A stretch of DNA of 64,000 nt from Eubacterium maltosivorans (GCF_002441855.2 NZ_CP029487.1:3708349-3772348); one strand, 5' to 3'. Positions 39,345 through 48,610 are shown, numbered from the stretch's first letter. Numbers and translations are program-made. The notes: generated by a model from the sequence alone, not told the origin.

Positions 39345-40352
39345 ATGGACGTTAAAGAAAAATTATATCAAAAAAACCTTTCCATTGCAAAACGGGGGCT
39401 GCTCTGGGGGCTTATGGGAGGGCTTCTGTATGGTATCAGCCCGATGTTTCAAACACTGGGGATGGGCACCGAACCTTTGAGCAGCGGCGCTGTTCTGGGC
39501 CTGTGCGCCATACCCATGATCGTGGGATGTCTTCAGGACTTTTCATCCGGGATATGGGTTTTAATTCCGAACCTGAAAAATGGGAAGGGAAAGGAGTATG
39601 TCCGCTCCGTAAAAACTAAACCCGGCCGTTTCATTCTGCTGGCCTCACTCTTCGGAGGGCTCATTGCCATGGCGGGCTTTACGCTCGGCGTTTACTTTGC
39701 AGGGCCAGTGTATCCGGTAGCCATCAGCGCGACCTTTCCTGCCATCGGAGCGGTATTATCACGGATATTTTTAAAGGAAAAAATTTCGGGCCGCGGCTGG
39801 TGCGGAATTCTGCTGTGTGTGGCCGGTGCCATCACAGTCAGCTGGGCGCCGCCGTCAGGGGACGCTTATCCGAATTTCTATCTTGGAATCGCCTGCGCAG
39901 TGCTGGCTTCTGTGGGCTGGTCCCTCGAGGGGATTATCTCCTGTGCTGGAATGGATTTTGTGGATCCTGAGATCGCCCTTGGCATCCGCCAGTTTGCATC
40001 GGGAACCATGTTCCTGTTTGTGCTGCCCTTTGTGGCCAGCGGTGTCAATCTGAAAGCCTTTGGCCTGTTGTTTTCAACACTGCCCAGCATGGCCTTTGTG
40101 TTTATCGCCATCGCGGGATTTGGAGCAGGTATCGGATATTTTTACTATTATAAGTGTAACAATGTCTGTGGCGCGTCAAGGGGGATGTCGCTGAATATTA
40201 TTTATACGCTGGTTTCTGCGGTCTTATCGGTTGTTTTCCTCGGAAGCACCATCACAGCGACCTTTATCATTGGAATTATTGTTTTACTCTCCGGAGCGCT
40301 TATGGTGGTGGGAAAACCGTCAGAGCTGCTCTCGTTAAGAGATATCAGTTAG
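39345..40352 (+). CDS. DMT/EamA-family transporter
   Basis: A 335-residue membrane protein with ten hydrophobic helices in two EamA-like halves (GLMGGLLYGISPMFQTLGMG at the start, then YPVAISATFPAIGAVLSRIF, and a second repeat with ISCAGMDFVDPEIALGIRQF). The ATG at 39345 follows GGAGGAGAAAA; an earlier in-frame ATG at 39261 lies inside operator 1. It is first in the operon with the MttB homologue and so is a candidate importer of the methylated substrate. Confidence 0.85.
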   Translation: MDVKEKLYQKNLSIAKRGLLWGLMGGLLYGISPMFQTLGMGTEPLSSGAVLGLCAIPMIVGCLQDFSSGIWVLIPNLKNGKGKEYVRSVKTKPGRFILLASLFGGLIAMAGFTLGVYFAGPVYPVAISATFPAIGAVLSRIFLKEKISGRGWCGILLCVAGAITVSWAPPSGDAYPNFYLGIACAVLASVGWSLEGIISCAGMDFVDPEIALGIRQFASGTMFLFVLPFVASGVNLKAFGLLFSTLPSMAFVFIAIAGFGAGIGYFYYYKCNNVCGASRGMSLNIIYTLVSAVLSVVFLGSTITATFIIGIIVLLSGALMVVGKPSELLSLRDIS

Positions 40353-40363
40353 GAGGAAATAAA

Positions 40364-40648
40364 ATGGCAGCGACAATGCCCATGCGCTTTAATATTATCA
40401 AGCAGATTATCGACAGCCCTGATGGGCTGAACCCACAGCAGGTATATGAGCGGATTTCACCTTATTACAAAGGCGAAAAACAGTGCAGCGAAAAGGAGAT
40501 TGACGCTCAGCTGATGTCCCTTAAGGGGACTGGCCTGGTGGAGATTACAAATACAATAGAACGTTCCGATGGTTTTCTGGAATCGACCTATGTCATTACG
40601 GCTTATGGCAGGGAGCGCTCCCAAAAATACATTGGTGAATACTTATAA
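40364..40648 (+). CDS. Small winged-helix-like protein
   Basis: A 94-residue protein. The layout (FNIIKQIIDSPDGLNPQQVY, then SEKEIDAQLMSLKGTGLVEI, then a beta wing ESTYVITAYGRERSQKYI) looks like a winged helix of the PadR/MarR kind, but I do not recognise the family. It lies between the transporter and the MttB homologue with AGGAGG before its start, so it is in the same operon. It could be a third, auxiliary regulator or a small partner protein. Confidence 0.65.
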   Translation: MAATMPMRFNIIKQIIDSPDGLNPQQVYERISPYYKGEKQCSEKEIDAQLMSLKGTGLVEITNTIERSDGFLESTYVITAYGRERSQKYIGEYL

Positions 40649-40658
40649 GGAGTTGAAA

Positions 40659-42068
40659 ATGAGCCATATTCTCAAAAAAAAGGATTTAGAAACAATATAT
40701 GACAAAGTTGTTGAAATATTAGAACAAATCGGCATTACCTTTGGAACTAAAAAAGCCCTGGAACTGCTTGCGAAAAACGGTGCGAAAATCGAAGGCGACA
40801 AGGCCTTTATTCCAAAGGCGCTCCTGGAAAGATGTCTGGAAAGCCTTCCCAAATATGATTATGAAAACCAAGGGCCAAAAAGAATCACAGCGACTTCTCC
40901 CTTTGGTATGGTGCCCACCATTCTGGATGATGAGACCGGCGTGTACCGGAGCGGCACAGTGGAGGATGTTGTGAAAATGTATAAACTCACCCAAACCTCA
41001 GACCTTTATGAGTGCGCCAGCCCCTGCGTTATCGACCCTGTGGACAACGACGCGGACGATCTGTACGTCGGCCAGATTGCCATGCTCCTTCGCTACAGCG
41101 ATAAATGGCCTTCGGTTGGGATAAGGGCAACAGCCCAGAACTCAAAGGACGGAAACCTGTACCAGAGCGCGCGTAAATCCATCCGGCTTATCCGTGAGTT
41201 TTACGACGTGTGGGACGAACCTGTAATGGGGCAGTCTATCTGCCCCATGTCCCCCCTTGCCTACGACTGGGAATGCCTTGATAATTTAACCGCCGCCATT
41301 GAGGAAAAACAGAACATCATTCTCTGCCCCTGCAGTCTGACTGGGCTGACCGGGCCGGCGAGCCTGCTGGGGCTGGTGATCCACGATATTGCCATCTCCC
41401 TGGCCGGAATCGTTTATGCTCAGCTGCTTTCTCCAGGGATTGACGTCTCCATCTGCTCCTGCTCGGGCGCGACAGATATGCGCAGCATTCAGCCAGCCTA
41501 TGGAACCGTGGAATGTGTCTATATTGAGGGGATGCTTTACGAATTCGCGAAGTATATGCAGATCGGCTGCACAATCTGCGGAGCACTGTCCGATTCCGCA
41601 AAGGTGGATTACCAGGCAGGGGCGGAGAGCATGCTGACAACACTGATGCCGTATTACGCCTCTGAAATCAATGAGGTCTGGTGCTATCCCGGCCTTATGT
41701 CTGCCTGGTACTGCGGCAGCTTTGAAAAGCTCATTCTGGATGAGGAAATGATGCGCAACGTCAATCGGGCTCTTAAAGGTGTGAATTTGAAGCTGGACCC
41801 TAAGCTGATGACGAGTTTGACAGAAGCCCAGGAAAAGAACACCTTCCTTCAGGGAAAAACGCCTTCAGCATATAGAAAAGACCATTATTTGACTAAAATT
41901 TTCAGCAAATATGGCGTTTCCCAGGATATCAGTCCAGAAAAAAACGACGTCAGATTAAAGGTGAAAATGGAGATCGAAAACCGGATTAATCAATATCAGG
42001 CGCCGGAAATTACGGAAGACCAGAAAAAGCTTTTACAGCCTTACCTTCCTTCAAAATGTTCGTTTTAA
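40659..42068 (+). CDS. Non-pyrrolysine MttB-family methyltransferase
   Basis: A 469-residue member of the trimethylamine methyltransferase superfamily (LEQIGITFGTKKALELLAKN, then TLMPYYASEINEVWCYPGLM near the end). There is no in-frame amber codon, so no pyrrolysine; members of this kind (MtgB, MtpB, MtcB, MtyB) demethylate quaternary amines such as glycine betaine, proline betaine, carnitine or butyrobetaine. The ATG at 40659 follows AAGGAG. It would methylate the corrinoid protein encoded at 37168. The substrate is unknown. A type 1 palindrome with T-rich flank ends the operon. Confidence 0.9.
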   Translation: MSHILKKKDLETIYDKVVEILEQIGITFGTKKALELLAKNGAKIEGDKAFIPKALLERCLESLPKYDYENQGPKRITATSPFGMVPTILDDETGVYRSGTVEDVVKMYKLTQTSDLYECASPCVIDPVDNDADDLYVGQIAMLLRYSDKWPSVGIRATAQNSKDGNLYQSARKSIRLIREFYDVWDEPVMGQSICPMSPLAYDWECLDNLTAAIEEKQNIILCPCSLTGLTGPASLLGLVIHDIAISLAGIVYAQLLSPGIDVSICSCSGATDMRSIQPAYGTVECVYIEGMLYEFAKYMQIGCTICGALSDSAKVDYQAGAESMLTTLMPYYASEINEVWCYPGLMSAWYCGSFEKLILDEEMMRNVNRALKGVNLKLDPKLMTSLTEAQEKNTFLQGKTPSAYRKDHYLTKIFSKYGVSQDISPEKNDVRLKVKMEIENRINQYQAPEITEDQKKLLQPYLPSKCSF

Positions 42069-42075
42069 AACTTGG

Positions 42076-42102
42076 GAACCCGTATCGTCACGATACGGGT
42101 TC
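42076..42102. repeat. Dispersed palindrome, type 1, copy 8
   Basis: Perfect 12-nt arms GAACCCGTATCG and complement around the centre TCA, followed by TTTTG. It lies after the MttB-family gene. Confidence 0.92.
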
Positions 42103-42155
42103 TTTTGTCATGTGTACTTAAACACAAAAAATTCAGCTTTTAAGAATATAACCTA

Positions 42156-42184
42156 TTGTTGAATGGTATGATTTCATATATAAT
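42156..42184 (+). promoter_or_regulatory. Promoter of the diguanylate cyclase gene
   Basis: TTGTTG at 42156-42161, 17 nt, TATAAT at 42179-42184. Confidence 0.6.
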
Positions 42185-42236
42185 ATAAATATATATGGAT
42201 CAAGATGCCCGTCGGGACATTTGAGGAGAGGGAGCA

Positions 42237-43835
42237 ATGGGGGAGAAAATCAGGAAAAGAAAAGCAGTTATTTTTGTGGTAACGTTTTTAGCGGTTAATC
42301 TAATAGCCCTGTCGATTATCACAGTTTGGGAGTCGGTTTCGGTCAACCAGCGGCTGACAGCTCACGCAGAGGAGATCGGGGCTGGATTTGATGAGGTCAT
42401 GGACAGCTATGAGCGGTCCTTTATGATCTTTGCGCAGATGATGGGGCGGGAGATTCAGAACAATCCAAATCCGGATATTTTGTGGGATTACCTGAAAAGC
42501 ATTGATGCGCCCCTGCTGGCCATTGAGGGCGAAACCTTTGACGGCTTGTATATGTACTACCAGGGGCGGTATCTCTACAGCTGGGACAAGCCCTATTCGG
42601 CCTACGAGGAGACAGGCTATGTGGCCACTGAGCGTCCCTGGTACAAGGACGCGGTAGCGGGTAAGGGAGAGATTGTTTTTACACCGCCTTATATGAGCTA
42701 CGCCAACCACTATATTCTGACAACTATTTCACAGCTGCAGCCAGACGGCGAGACCGTTTTTGCCTATGACATTAAAATGGGCGACATTCAGAAGCTCGTT
42801 TCGTCCACGCTTCAATATGACAACGAGCAGATTATGATCTTTGATCAGAATGGAACAGTCATTGGAAGCACCAATACCGATTATCTGGGCGGCAGCTTCG
42901 ACGCCAGTCTGGAGGACACTGCCCAGGCGTTATCACTGGCGCAGAGGGAAAAAGAAGCCCTTGACGCCACGGATGAGGCAGAGCTGGCCAAGGCTGAGGA
43001 AAAGATTCAGTCGGCCGCTGCCTTTTACAGCTTCAGGCAGGAGATAAACGACAGTTTGACCCAGGTGATGGAGACAGATCAGGAAACCATTACTGTCAAG
43101 CTGGGTGGCAGCCGCTATTACGCTTACCTGAACAGGAAAGACGGATATAGCAGCCTGGTGCTTGTTCCGGTGACGTCAATGCTGAAGGGCACCCTTGAGG
43201 TCTGGCTGGTTCCCCTGCTGATCGTGGAAATACTGCTGATCTATTTGCTGGGGCGCATTAGCAAGGAGCAGAGAAACCGCGAGCTTAGAAATGCCTATAT
43301 CGAGCTGGGCCAGACCCAGCGGCGGCTCGAGATCGCCCTGTCGGCCGCCAAGAAGGCCGCGGCCATCGACGAGCTGACTGGCATGATGAACGACCGATCC
43401 TTCCAGAAGGAGGTAACCAGAACGCTGGACAGTATGGAGCCGGATGAAACCGGTATTCTGATCATGATGGATGGTGACCATTTTAAAGAGATTAACGATA
43501 ATTACGGCCACAATATGGGAGATGAGGTCATAAAGCTTTCGGCCAAGATGATCATCGGCCGTATCCGGGTTGTGGATCTGGCTTCGCGGCTGCATGGCGA
43601 TGAGTTTGCAATCTTCGTGTCGAATACTGAGGATTATGCAGTCGCCAGGCGGATCGTGGCCGATATAAACAACACCATCGCGCGAGAAGCCAGAAAAATG
43701 AATATTCCGTCTATCACCCTGTCGGGCGGCGCAGTTATTGCCAGACACGGTGATACCTATGTCGAGCTTTCAAAGGCTGCGGACAAGGCTTTATATAAGG
43801 CCAAGGAAAGCCACGACGGCGGTTTTTCCTGCTGA
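42237..43835 (+). CDS. Membrane diguanylate cyclase with extracellular dCache-like sensor
   Basis: A 532-residue protein. TM helix 1 (~10-30), a ~270-residue extracellular Cache-type sensor (TERPWYKDAVAGKGEIVFTP is a Cache hallmark), TM helix 2 (~323-341), a coiled coil, then a GGDEF domain from DELTGMMNDRSFQKEV to the end. The signature loop reads LHGDEF, with His for the first Gly; metal and substrate residues around it (MMDGDHFKEINDNYGH) are normal. It probably makes c-di-GMP in response to a small organic ligand, if the His variant is active. The ATG at 42237 follows GAGGAGAGGGAG. Confidence 0.88.
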   Translation: MGEKIRKRKAVIFVVTFLAVNLIALSIITVWESVSVNQRLTAHAEEIGAGFDEVMDSYERSFMIFAQMMGREIQNNPNPDILWDYLKSIDAPLLAIEGETFDGLYMYYQGRYLYSWDKPYSAYEETGYVATERPWYKDAVAGKGEIVFTPPYMSYANHYILTTISQLQPDGETVFAYDIKMGDIQKLVSSTLQYDNEQIMIFDQNGTVIGSTNTDYLGGSFDASLEDTAQALSLAQREKEALDATDEAELAKAEEKIQSAAAFYSFRQEINDSLTQVMETDQETITVKLGGSRYYAYLNRKDGYSSLVLVPVTSMLKGTLEVWLVPLLIVEILLIYLLGRISKEQRNRELRNAYIELGQTQRRLEIALSAAKKAAAIDELTGMMNDRSFQKEVTRTLDSMEPDETGILIMMDGDHFKEINDNYGHNMGDEVIKLSAKMIIGRIRVVDLASRLHGDEFAIFVSNTEDYAVARRIVADINNTIAREARKMNIPSITLSGGAVIARHGDTYVELSKAADKALYKAKESHDGGFSC

Positions 43836-43861
43836 ACAGGGTCTGTCGCATGAGCAAATAT

Positions 43862-43892
43862 AAAAAACCAGGCATTTTTGCCTGGTTTTTTG
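43862..43892. terminator. Rho-independent terminator
   Basis: AAAAAACCAGGCA pairs with TGCCTGGTTTTTT with a 4-nt T loop. It ends the cyclase gene. Confidence 0.92.
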
Positions 43893-43907
43893 CTGCTTTT
43901 TATTAAC

Positions 43908-43936
43908 TTGCCATAAAAGCATCTGAGTGCTATAAT
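43908..43936 (+). promoter_or_regulatory. Promoter of the AraC-type regulator gene
   Basis: TTGCCA at 43908-43913, 17 nt, TATAAT at 43931-43936. Confidence 0.75.
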
Positions 43937-43947
43937 GTATACCAATA

Positions 43948-43967
43948 AAGTTAGATAAACTTAACTA
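43948..43967. promoter_or_regulatory. DtxR-like iron box 1
   Basis: AAGTTAGATAAACTTAACTA, 16 of 20 positions equal to the perfect palindrome at 44998. It lies just after the -10 box. Confidence 0.55.
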
Positions 43968-43978
43968 AGGCGGGTGAT

Positions 43979-44932
43979 ATGATGAAGCTTGAGTGCGAAC
44001 AGCCATACTGTAATTATATTGAAGTCCTCCACCGGGATGATGAAAAAACCATTTACCGCATGAACTGCGGTGATGGCGACGGAATTATGGTCTGTTATCC
44101 GGTTTTTGACGGAGTGGAGCTTTATTACAATGATTTTCAGGCCTTTCGTTGCAGCGAGCCCGGCAATCGTCCTGGCACCAATTTCCTCGAAATAAACCAC
44201 TGCCGTAAGGGTCGCTACGAATGCCGTTTTAAGAATCACTTTGCCTACCTCAGCGAAGGGGATTTAGCCATCATAGGCTGGGATTTTCCCTGTGACGCTT
44301 CCCGCTTCCCCCTCGGCTATTATAACGGCATTGAAATTCTTATCGACATTGCCCATGCCCAGGAGCACCTTTCCTGTGTGCTTGAGGGGATCGAAATTGA
44401 CCTGGACAGGCTGAGACAAAAGCTCTCAGGCAACGGGGGGTGCTTTGTACTGCGGGCCACCAAGGAGATCGAGCACATCTTTGACGAGCTCTACCATGTG
44501 GACCCGCGGATACAAAAGGGCTATTTCAGAATCAAGGTGTTGGAGCTGCTGCTCTTTCTGAGTATTACTCCTTTTGACAGCGAAAGGGGCCGGCGGCGGT
44601 ACCTTTCGGCCCGCCAGGCGCGTGTGGTGGAGCAGATACACGATGTCCTCACCCAAAATCTGGACCAGAACATCACCCTTGAGGATCTGTCAAAGCGCTT
44701 TGACATTGGCATGACCACCATGAAGAACTGCTTCCGGGCCGTGTATGGAAAACCCATCAATACCTGGCGCAGAGAGTACCGCCTGCATGTGGCGGCCCGG
44801 ATGCTCAGAGAGACAGGCAAGAGCGTCCTGGAAATCGCCAACAGTGTGGGCTATGAGAATCCCAGTAAATTCTCCGACGCCTTCAGAAAACAGATGGGCG
44901 TCCTGCCCCTTGAGTACCGGAAAAATAATTGA
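43979..44932 (+). CDS. AraC-family regulator of the ABC exporter pair
   Basis: A 317-residue protein. The N-terminal ~200 residues are a ligand or sensor domain without a clear family. The C-terminus carries two AraC helix-turn-helices (LEDLSKRFDIGMTTMKNCFR, then VLEIANSVGYENPSKFSDAF). Layout with two adjacent ABC exporter genes resembles YbtA with YbtPQ of siderophore systems. A DtxR-like box in its promoter suggests iron-controlled expression. It probably activates the exporter operon 105 nt downstream. Confidence 0.88.
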   Translation: MMKLECEQPYCNYIEVLHRDDEKTIYRMNCGDGDGIMVCYPVFDGVELYYNDFQAFRCSEPGNRPGTNFLEINHCRKGRYECRFKNHFAYLSEGDLAIIGWDFPCDASRFPLGYYNGIEILIDIAHAQEHLSCVLEGIEIDLDRLRQKLSGNGGCFVLRATKEIEHIFDELYHVDPRIQKGYFRIKVLELLLFLSITPFDSERGRRRYLSARQARVVEQIHDVLTQNLDQNITLEDLSKRFDIGMTTMKNCFRAVYGKPINTWRREYRLHVAARMLRETGKSVLEIANSVGYENPSKFSDAFRKQMGVLPLEYRKNN

Positions 44933-44997
44933 CCACATGGAGCATTCCGCCCGTCCGGGGTAGAGACAGAGACCGGTTAGGAGTAAACTGTTTCCTG

Positions 44998-45017
44998 TAG
45001 TTAGATATATCTAACTA
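44998..45017. promoter_or_regulatory. DtxR-like iron box 2 (perfect palindrome)
   Basis: TAGTTAGATATATCTAACTA is a perfect 20-bp palindrome that resembles the DtxR/IdeR consensus (AGGTTAG...CTAACCT). It lies 20 nt before the first ABC gene. Confidence 0.65.
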
Positions 45018-45037
45018 AAAAGAGAAACAGAGGTGAT

Positions 45038-46825
45038 ATGATGCAACCACAAAAAGAGGCCCGGCGGGGGCTGTTTTCGTACGCGGGAAAGTATAAAGCC
45101 CTGTCCGTCTGTGCCTGTATTTTATCCGGGGTCAGCGCGGTTCTGGTCCTCATGCCCTTTATCTGCATCTGGCAGGTGGTGAGGGAAATTTTCGCGGTGC
45201 TGCCCAACGTGGGGCAGGCTCAGAATCTGAGTTACTATGGCTGGCTGGCCGTGGCCTTTGCCCTGGCAGGAATCATTACTTATTTTGCAGCCCTGATGTG
45301 TTCGCACCTGGCAGCTTTCAGAACAGCGCGCAATATGCGCAGCGAGGCGCTGCACCACATTGTCAGGCTGCCGCTGGGCTATTTTAACCAGAACAGCAGC
45401 GGCAGGCTCCGCCGTATCATAGACGAGAGCGCAGGGCAGACCGAGGCCTTTCTGGCCCACATGCTGCCCGATCTGGCGGGGGCCATTGTGACACCCTTTG
45501 CCATGCTGGCTATTCTGCTCATCTTTGACTGGCGGCTGGGCCTGGTGAGTCTGGTGCCCATGATCATTGGCTTTATTATCCTGTCACGGATGATGGGGAC
45601 CAGCATGAACACATCCATGCAGCAGTACCAGAACGCCCTTGAGGACATGAACTCAGAGGCTGTGGAGTATGTGCGGGGTATTCCGGTGGTCAAGACCTTC
45701 CAGCAGAGCGTTTATTCCTTTAAGAATTTTCACGCAGCCATCAAGCGCTATAGCTCCTGGGCAGTGGATTACACCCTTAAATGCCGTTTGCCCATGTGCG
45801 GCTTTACCGTGTCGGTCAACGGCGTTTTCGCCTTTCTGATCCCGGCGGGAATCCTGCTGATTGCCAGTGCGGTGGACCACAAAACCTTTTTGCTGAATTT
45901 TATTTTCTATGTCCTGTTTACACCGGTCGTCACAGTCATGATGACAAGGATCATGTTCTCGGGGGAAAATGCCCTGATGGCCCGCGACGCGGCAAGGCGT
46001 ATCGAAACGATACTCCTTGAAAAGCCTCTTGAAGAACCGGCAGTGCCTGTCAAGCCAGAGGGGGCGGGCATCGTGTTTGATCAGGTGCGCTTCACCTATT
46101 CAGGAAGCGATACCCCAGCCATCGACGGCGTCAGCTTTGAAATTCCAGAAGGCGCCACTGTGGCCATGGTCGGCCCCTCCGGCGGCGGCAAGACGACAGC
46201 GGCCAGCCTGATTCCCCGTTTCTGGGATGTGCAGGAGGGACGTGTCTGCGTCGGCGGTGTGGATGTTCGCCAGATCGCTACCAGCGATCTCATGGACCAG
46301 GTATCCTTTGTATTCCAGAACACAAGGCTTCAGAAGGCCAGCCTGCTCGAAAATATCCGCAGTGCCCGGCCCGACGCGCCGGCAGAGGCTGTGCTGGCAG
46401 CTGCCCGTGCCGCCAGATGTGAGGATATTTTTGAAAAGCTGCCCCAGGGTATCGACACCGTTGTGGGGACCAAAGGTCTTTATTTGTCTGGCGGCGAAGC
46501 CCAGCGGATCGCTCTGGCGCGCGCCATTCTGAAAGACGCGCCCATCGTGCTTCTGGATGAGGCCACTGCTTTTGCCGATCCCGAGAATGAATACCAGATC
46601 CAGAAAGCTTTTGAGGAGCTGACAAGAGGGAAAACCGTTCTGATGATCGCCCACAGGCTGACCACCGTCCGGCATGCCGACTGCATTCTGGTCATGGCAA
46701 ACGGTAGGATCACAGAACAGGGAACCCATGAAGCGCTGCTTGAAAAGGGCGGTGCCTACGCCGCCATGTGGAAGGACTACCAGAGCACAGAAGCCTGGAA
46801 GATAAAAGGAAAGGAGGCAGCCTGA
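45038..46825 (+). CDS. ABC exporter half-transporter 1 (YbtP/IrtA-like)
   Basis: A 595-residue half-transporter: six-helix membrane domain (residues ~20-320), then an ATPase domain with Walker A GPSGGGKTTAASL, signature LSGGEAQRIALARAI and Walker B VLLDEATAFADPENE. The DEATAFADPENE form is characteristic of the YbtP/YbtQ and IrtA/IrtB group, which move siderophores or metal chelates despite the exporter fold. The start follows AGAGGTGAT. The stop overlaps the start of its partner (TGATG), so they form a heterodimer. Confidence 0.9.
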   Translation: MMQPQKEARRGLFSYAGKYKALSVCACILSGVSAVLVLMPFICIWQVVREIFAVLPNVGQAQNLSYYGWLAVAFALAGIITYFAALMCSHLAAFRTARNMRSEALHHIVRLPLGYFNQNSSGRLRRIIDESAGQTEAFLAHMLPDLAGAIVTPFAMLAILLIFDWRLGLVSLVPMIIGFIILSRMMGTSMNTSMQQYQNALEDMNSEAVEYVRGIPVVKTFQQSVYSFKNFHAAIKRYSSWAVDYTLKCRLPMCGFTVSVNGVFAFLIPAGILLIASAVDHKTFLLNFIFYVLFTPVVTVMMTRIMFSGENALMARDAARRIETILLEKPLEEPAVPVKPEGAGIVFDQVRFTYSGSDTPAIDGVSFEIPEGATVAMVGPSGGGKTTAASLIPRFWDVQEGRVCVGGVDVRQIATSDLMDQVSFVFQNTRLQKASLLENIRSARPDAPAEAVLAAARAARCEDIFEKLPQGIDTVVGTKGLYLSGGEAQRIALARAILKDAPIVLLDEATAFADPENEYQIQKAFEELTRGKTVLMIAHRLTTVRHADCILVMANGRITEQGTHEALLEKGGAYAAMWKDYQSTEAWKIKGKEAA

Positions 46826-48567
46826 TGACTGCTTATTTTCAGAAAAAGTTTGCCCTGAGCGAGCAGGGCGCAAGGGATCTGGTCAAGGCGGTTTTTGCCT
46901 GCACCCTGACCGATGTGATCCTCATGCTGCCCATTGGCCTTTTATACTTAGTCGCGACAGAGCTGGTTTCGCCCCTCATCGGGGGGAATGCTCCGGCGCC
47001 AAGCCTGTGGTTTTATATTGTCGGCTCGGTGATTGTCCTGGCACTGATCTTTATTTTTGAGTACATCCAGTACAACAAGACCTTTCTGGCATCCTACGCC
47101 GAGAGCGCGAACATGCGTATCCGGCTGGCAGAAAAGCTGCGGCGCCTGCCGTTATCCTTTTTCGGCAAGCGTGATCTGTCCGACTTAACCACCACCATCA
47201 TGGCCGACTGCGCCGCTATGGAGACAGCTTTTTCCCATTATATCCCTGAGTTTATCGGGGCAGTAGCATCAGTCATTCTGGCCGGTGCCGGGCTGTTCGT
47301 CATGGACTGGCGCATGGCACTGGCGCTATTGTGGGTGCTGCCTGTGGTGCTTCTCATCATGGCGCTGAGCCGGGCACAGCAGAACAAGGTGGGCCGGCAG
47401 CACAACAAGGTAAAGCTGGACTGTGCCGACAATATACAGGAATGTATCGAAACTGTAAGGGAGATCAAGGCGAACAATCAGGAAAGCCGTTATCTGAAAA
47501 AACTTGACGACCTGCTGGGCAGAAATGAGAAAATCCAGATCAAGGCTGAGCTCAATACTGCCATGTTCGTAGTGACCTCCCAGATGCTGCTGCGTGTGGG
47601 CATTGCCACCGTGGTGCTTGTGGGATCAGTACTTCTGGTCAGCGGCCAGACCGACTTTCTGACCTTTCTGGTATTTTTGATTGCGGCGACCCGTGTCTTT
47701 GACCCCTTATCCGGCGCACTGGTTAACCTGGCGGCCATCTACGCGACCATGCTCACAGTGGAACGCATGAAGGAGATCGAGGAACAGCCAGTCCAGGAGG
47801 GCAGCGAGCAGGCAGACTACCAGGGCTATGACATTGTCTTTGATCAGGTGGGCTTTGCCTACAACAGTGGGAAAACCGTGCTCGAGGATGTATCCTTCAC
47901 AGCTTGCCAGGGTCAGGTAACTGCTCTGGTGGGGCCTTCCGGCGGAGGTAAGAGCACCGCGGCCAAGCTGGCCGCCCGTTTCTGGGATATTCAGAAAGGG
48001 CGGATTACCGTGGGCGGTACAGACATCAGCACTGTAGAGCCTGAAACGCTGCTGAAAAATTTTTCCATTGTTTTTCAGGATGTGGTACTCTTTAACAACA
48101 CCGTACTCGAAAATATCCGTATTGGACGGAGGAACGCCACCGACGAGGAAGTGCTGGCCGCGGCACGCGCCGCTCAGTGCGACGCTTTCGTCATGAAGAT
48201 GCCCGACGGCTATCAGACCAAAATCGGTGAGAATGGATCGGTTCTTTCCGGCGGAGAGCGCCAGCGCATCTCCATTGCCCGGGCGCTGCTCAAGGACGCG
48301 CCGGTCATCCTCCTGGATGAGGCCACCGCCTCGCTGGATGTCGAAAATGAGTCCCAGATCCAGCGGGCCATCTCCAACCTGGTTAAAAACAAAACCGTGC
48401 TCATCATTGCCCACCGCATGCGCACCGTGGCCGGGGCTGACAAAGTTGTCGTCCTGGAAAACGGCCGGGTCGCACAGCAGGGAACGCCGGAAGCCCTCAT
48501 GGAACAGGGCGGCCTGTACCGCCATATGGTCGAGCTCCAGCAGCAAAGCGAGGACTGGGCCATCTGA
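46825..48567 (+). CDS. ABC exporter half-transporter 2 (YbtQ/IrtB-like)
   Basis: A 580-residue partner of the previous gene: six-helix membrane domain, Walker A GPSGGGKSTAAKL, signature LSGGERQRISIARAL and Walker B ILLDEATASLDVENE. The ATG at 46825 overlaps the upstream stop and has AAAGGAGG before it. Likely substrates are siderophores or iron chelates, given the iron boxes and the AraC regulator; peptide export is the main alternative. A perfect terminator follows. Confidence 0.9.
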   Translation: MTAYFQKKFALSEQGARDLVKAVFACTLTDVILMLPIGLLYLVATELVSPLIGGNAPAPSLWFYIVGSVIVLALIFIFEYIQYNKTFLASYAESANMRIRLAEKLRRLPLSFFGKRDLSDLTTTIMADCAAMETAFSHYIPEFIGAVASVILAGAGLFVMDWRMALALLWVLPVVLLIMALSRAQQNKVGRQHNKVKLDCADNIQECIETVREIKANNQESRYLKKLDDLLGRNEKIQIKAELNTAMFVVTSQMLLRVGIATVVLVGSVLLVSGQTDFLTFLVFLIAATRVFDPLSGALVNLAAIYATMLTVERMKEIEEQPVQEGSEQADYQGYDIVFDQVGFAYNSGKTVLEDVSFTACQGQVTALVGPSGGGKSTAAKLAARFWDIQKGRITVGGTDISTVEPETLLKNFSIVFQDVVLFNNTVLENIRIGRRNATDEEVLAAARAAQCDAFVMKMPDGYQTKIGENGSVLSGGERQRISIARALLKDAPVILLDEATASLDVENESQIQRAISNLVKNKTVLIIAHRMRTVAGADKVVVLENGRVAQQGTPEALMEQGGLYRHMVELQQQSEDWAI

Positions 48568-48578
48568 ATATCAAAAAG

Positions 48579-48610
48579 AAAAGTCCATTCGACAAAGAAT
48601 GGACTTTTTT
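48579..48610. terminator. Rho-independent terminator
   Basis: AAAAGTCCATTC pairs with GAATGGACTTTT, loop GACAAA, then more T. Confidence 0.93.

Noticed and set aside
40659-42068. Pyrrolysine-containing MttB
   Set aside because: The reading frame is continuous to its stop with no in-frame amber codon, so it belongs to the non-pyrrolysine branch.
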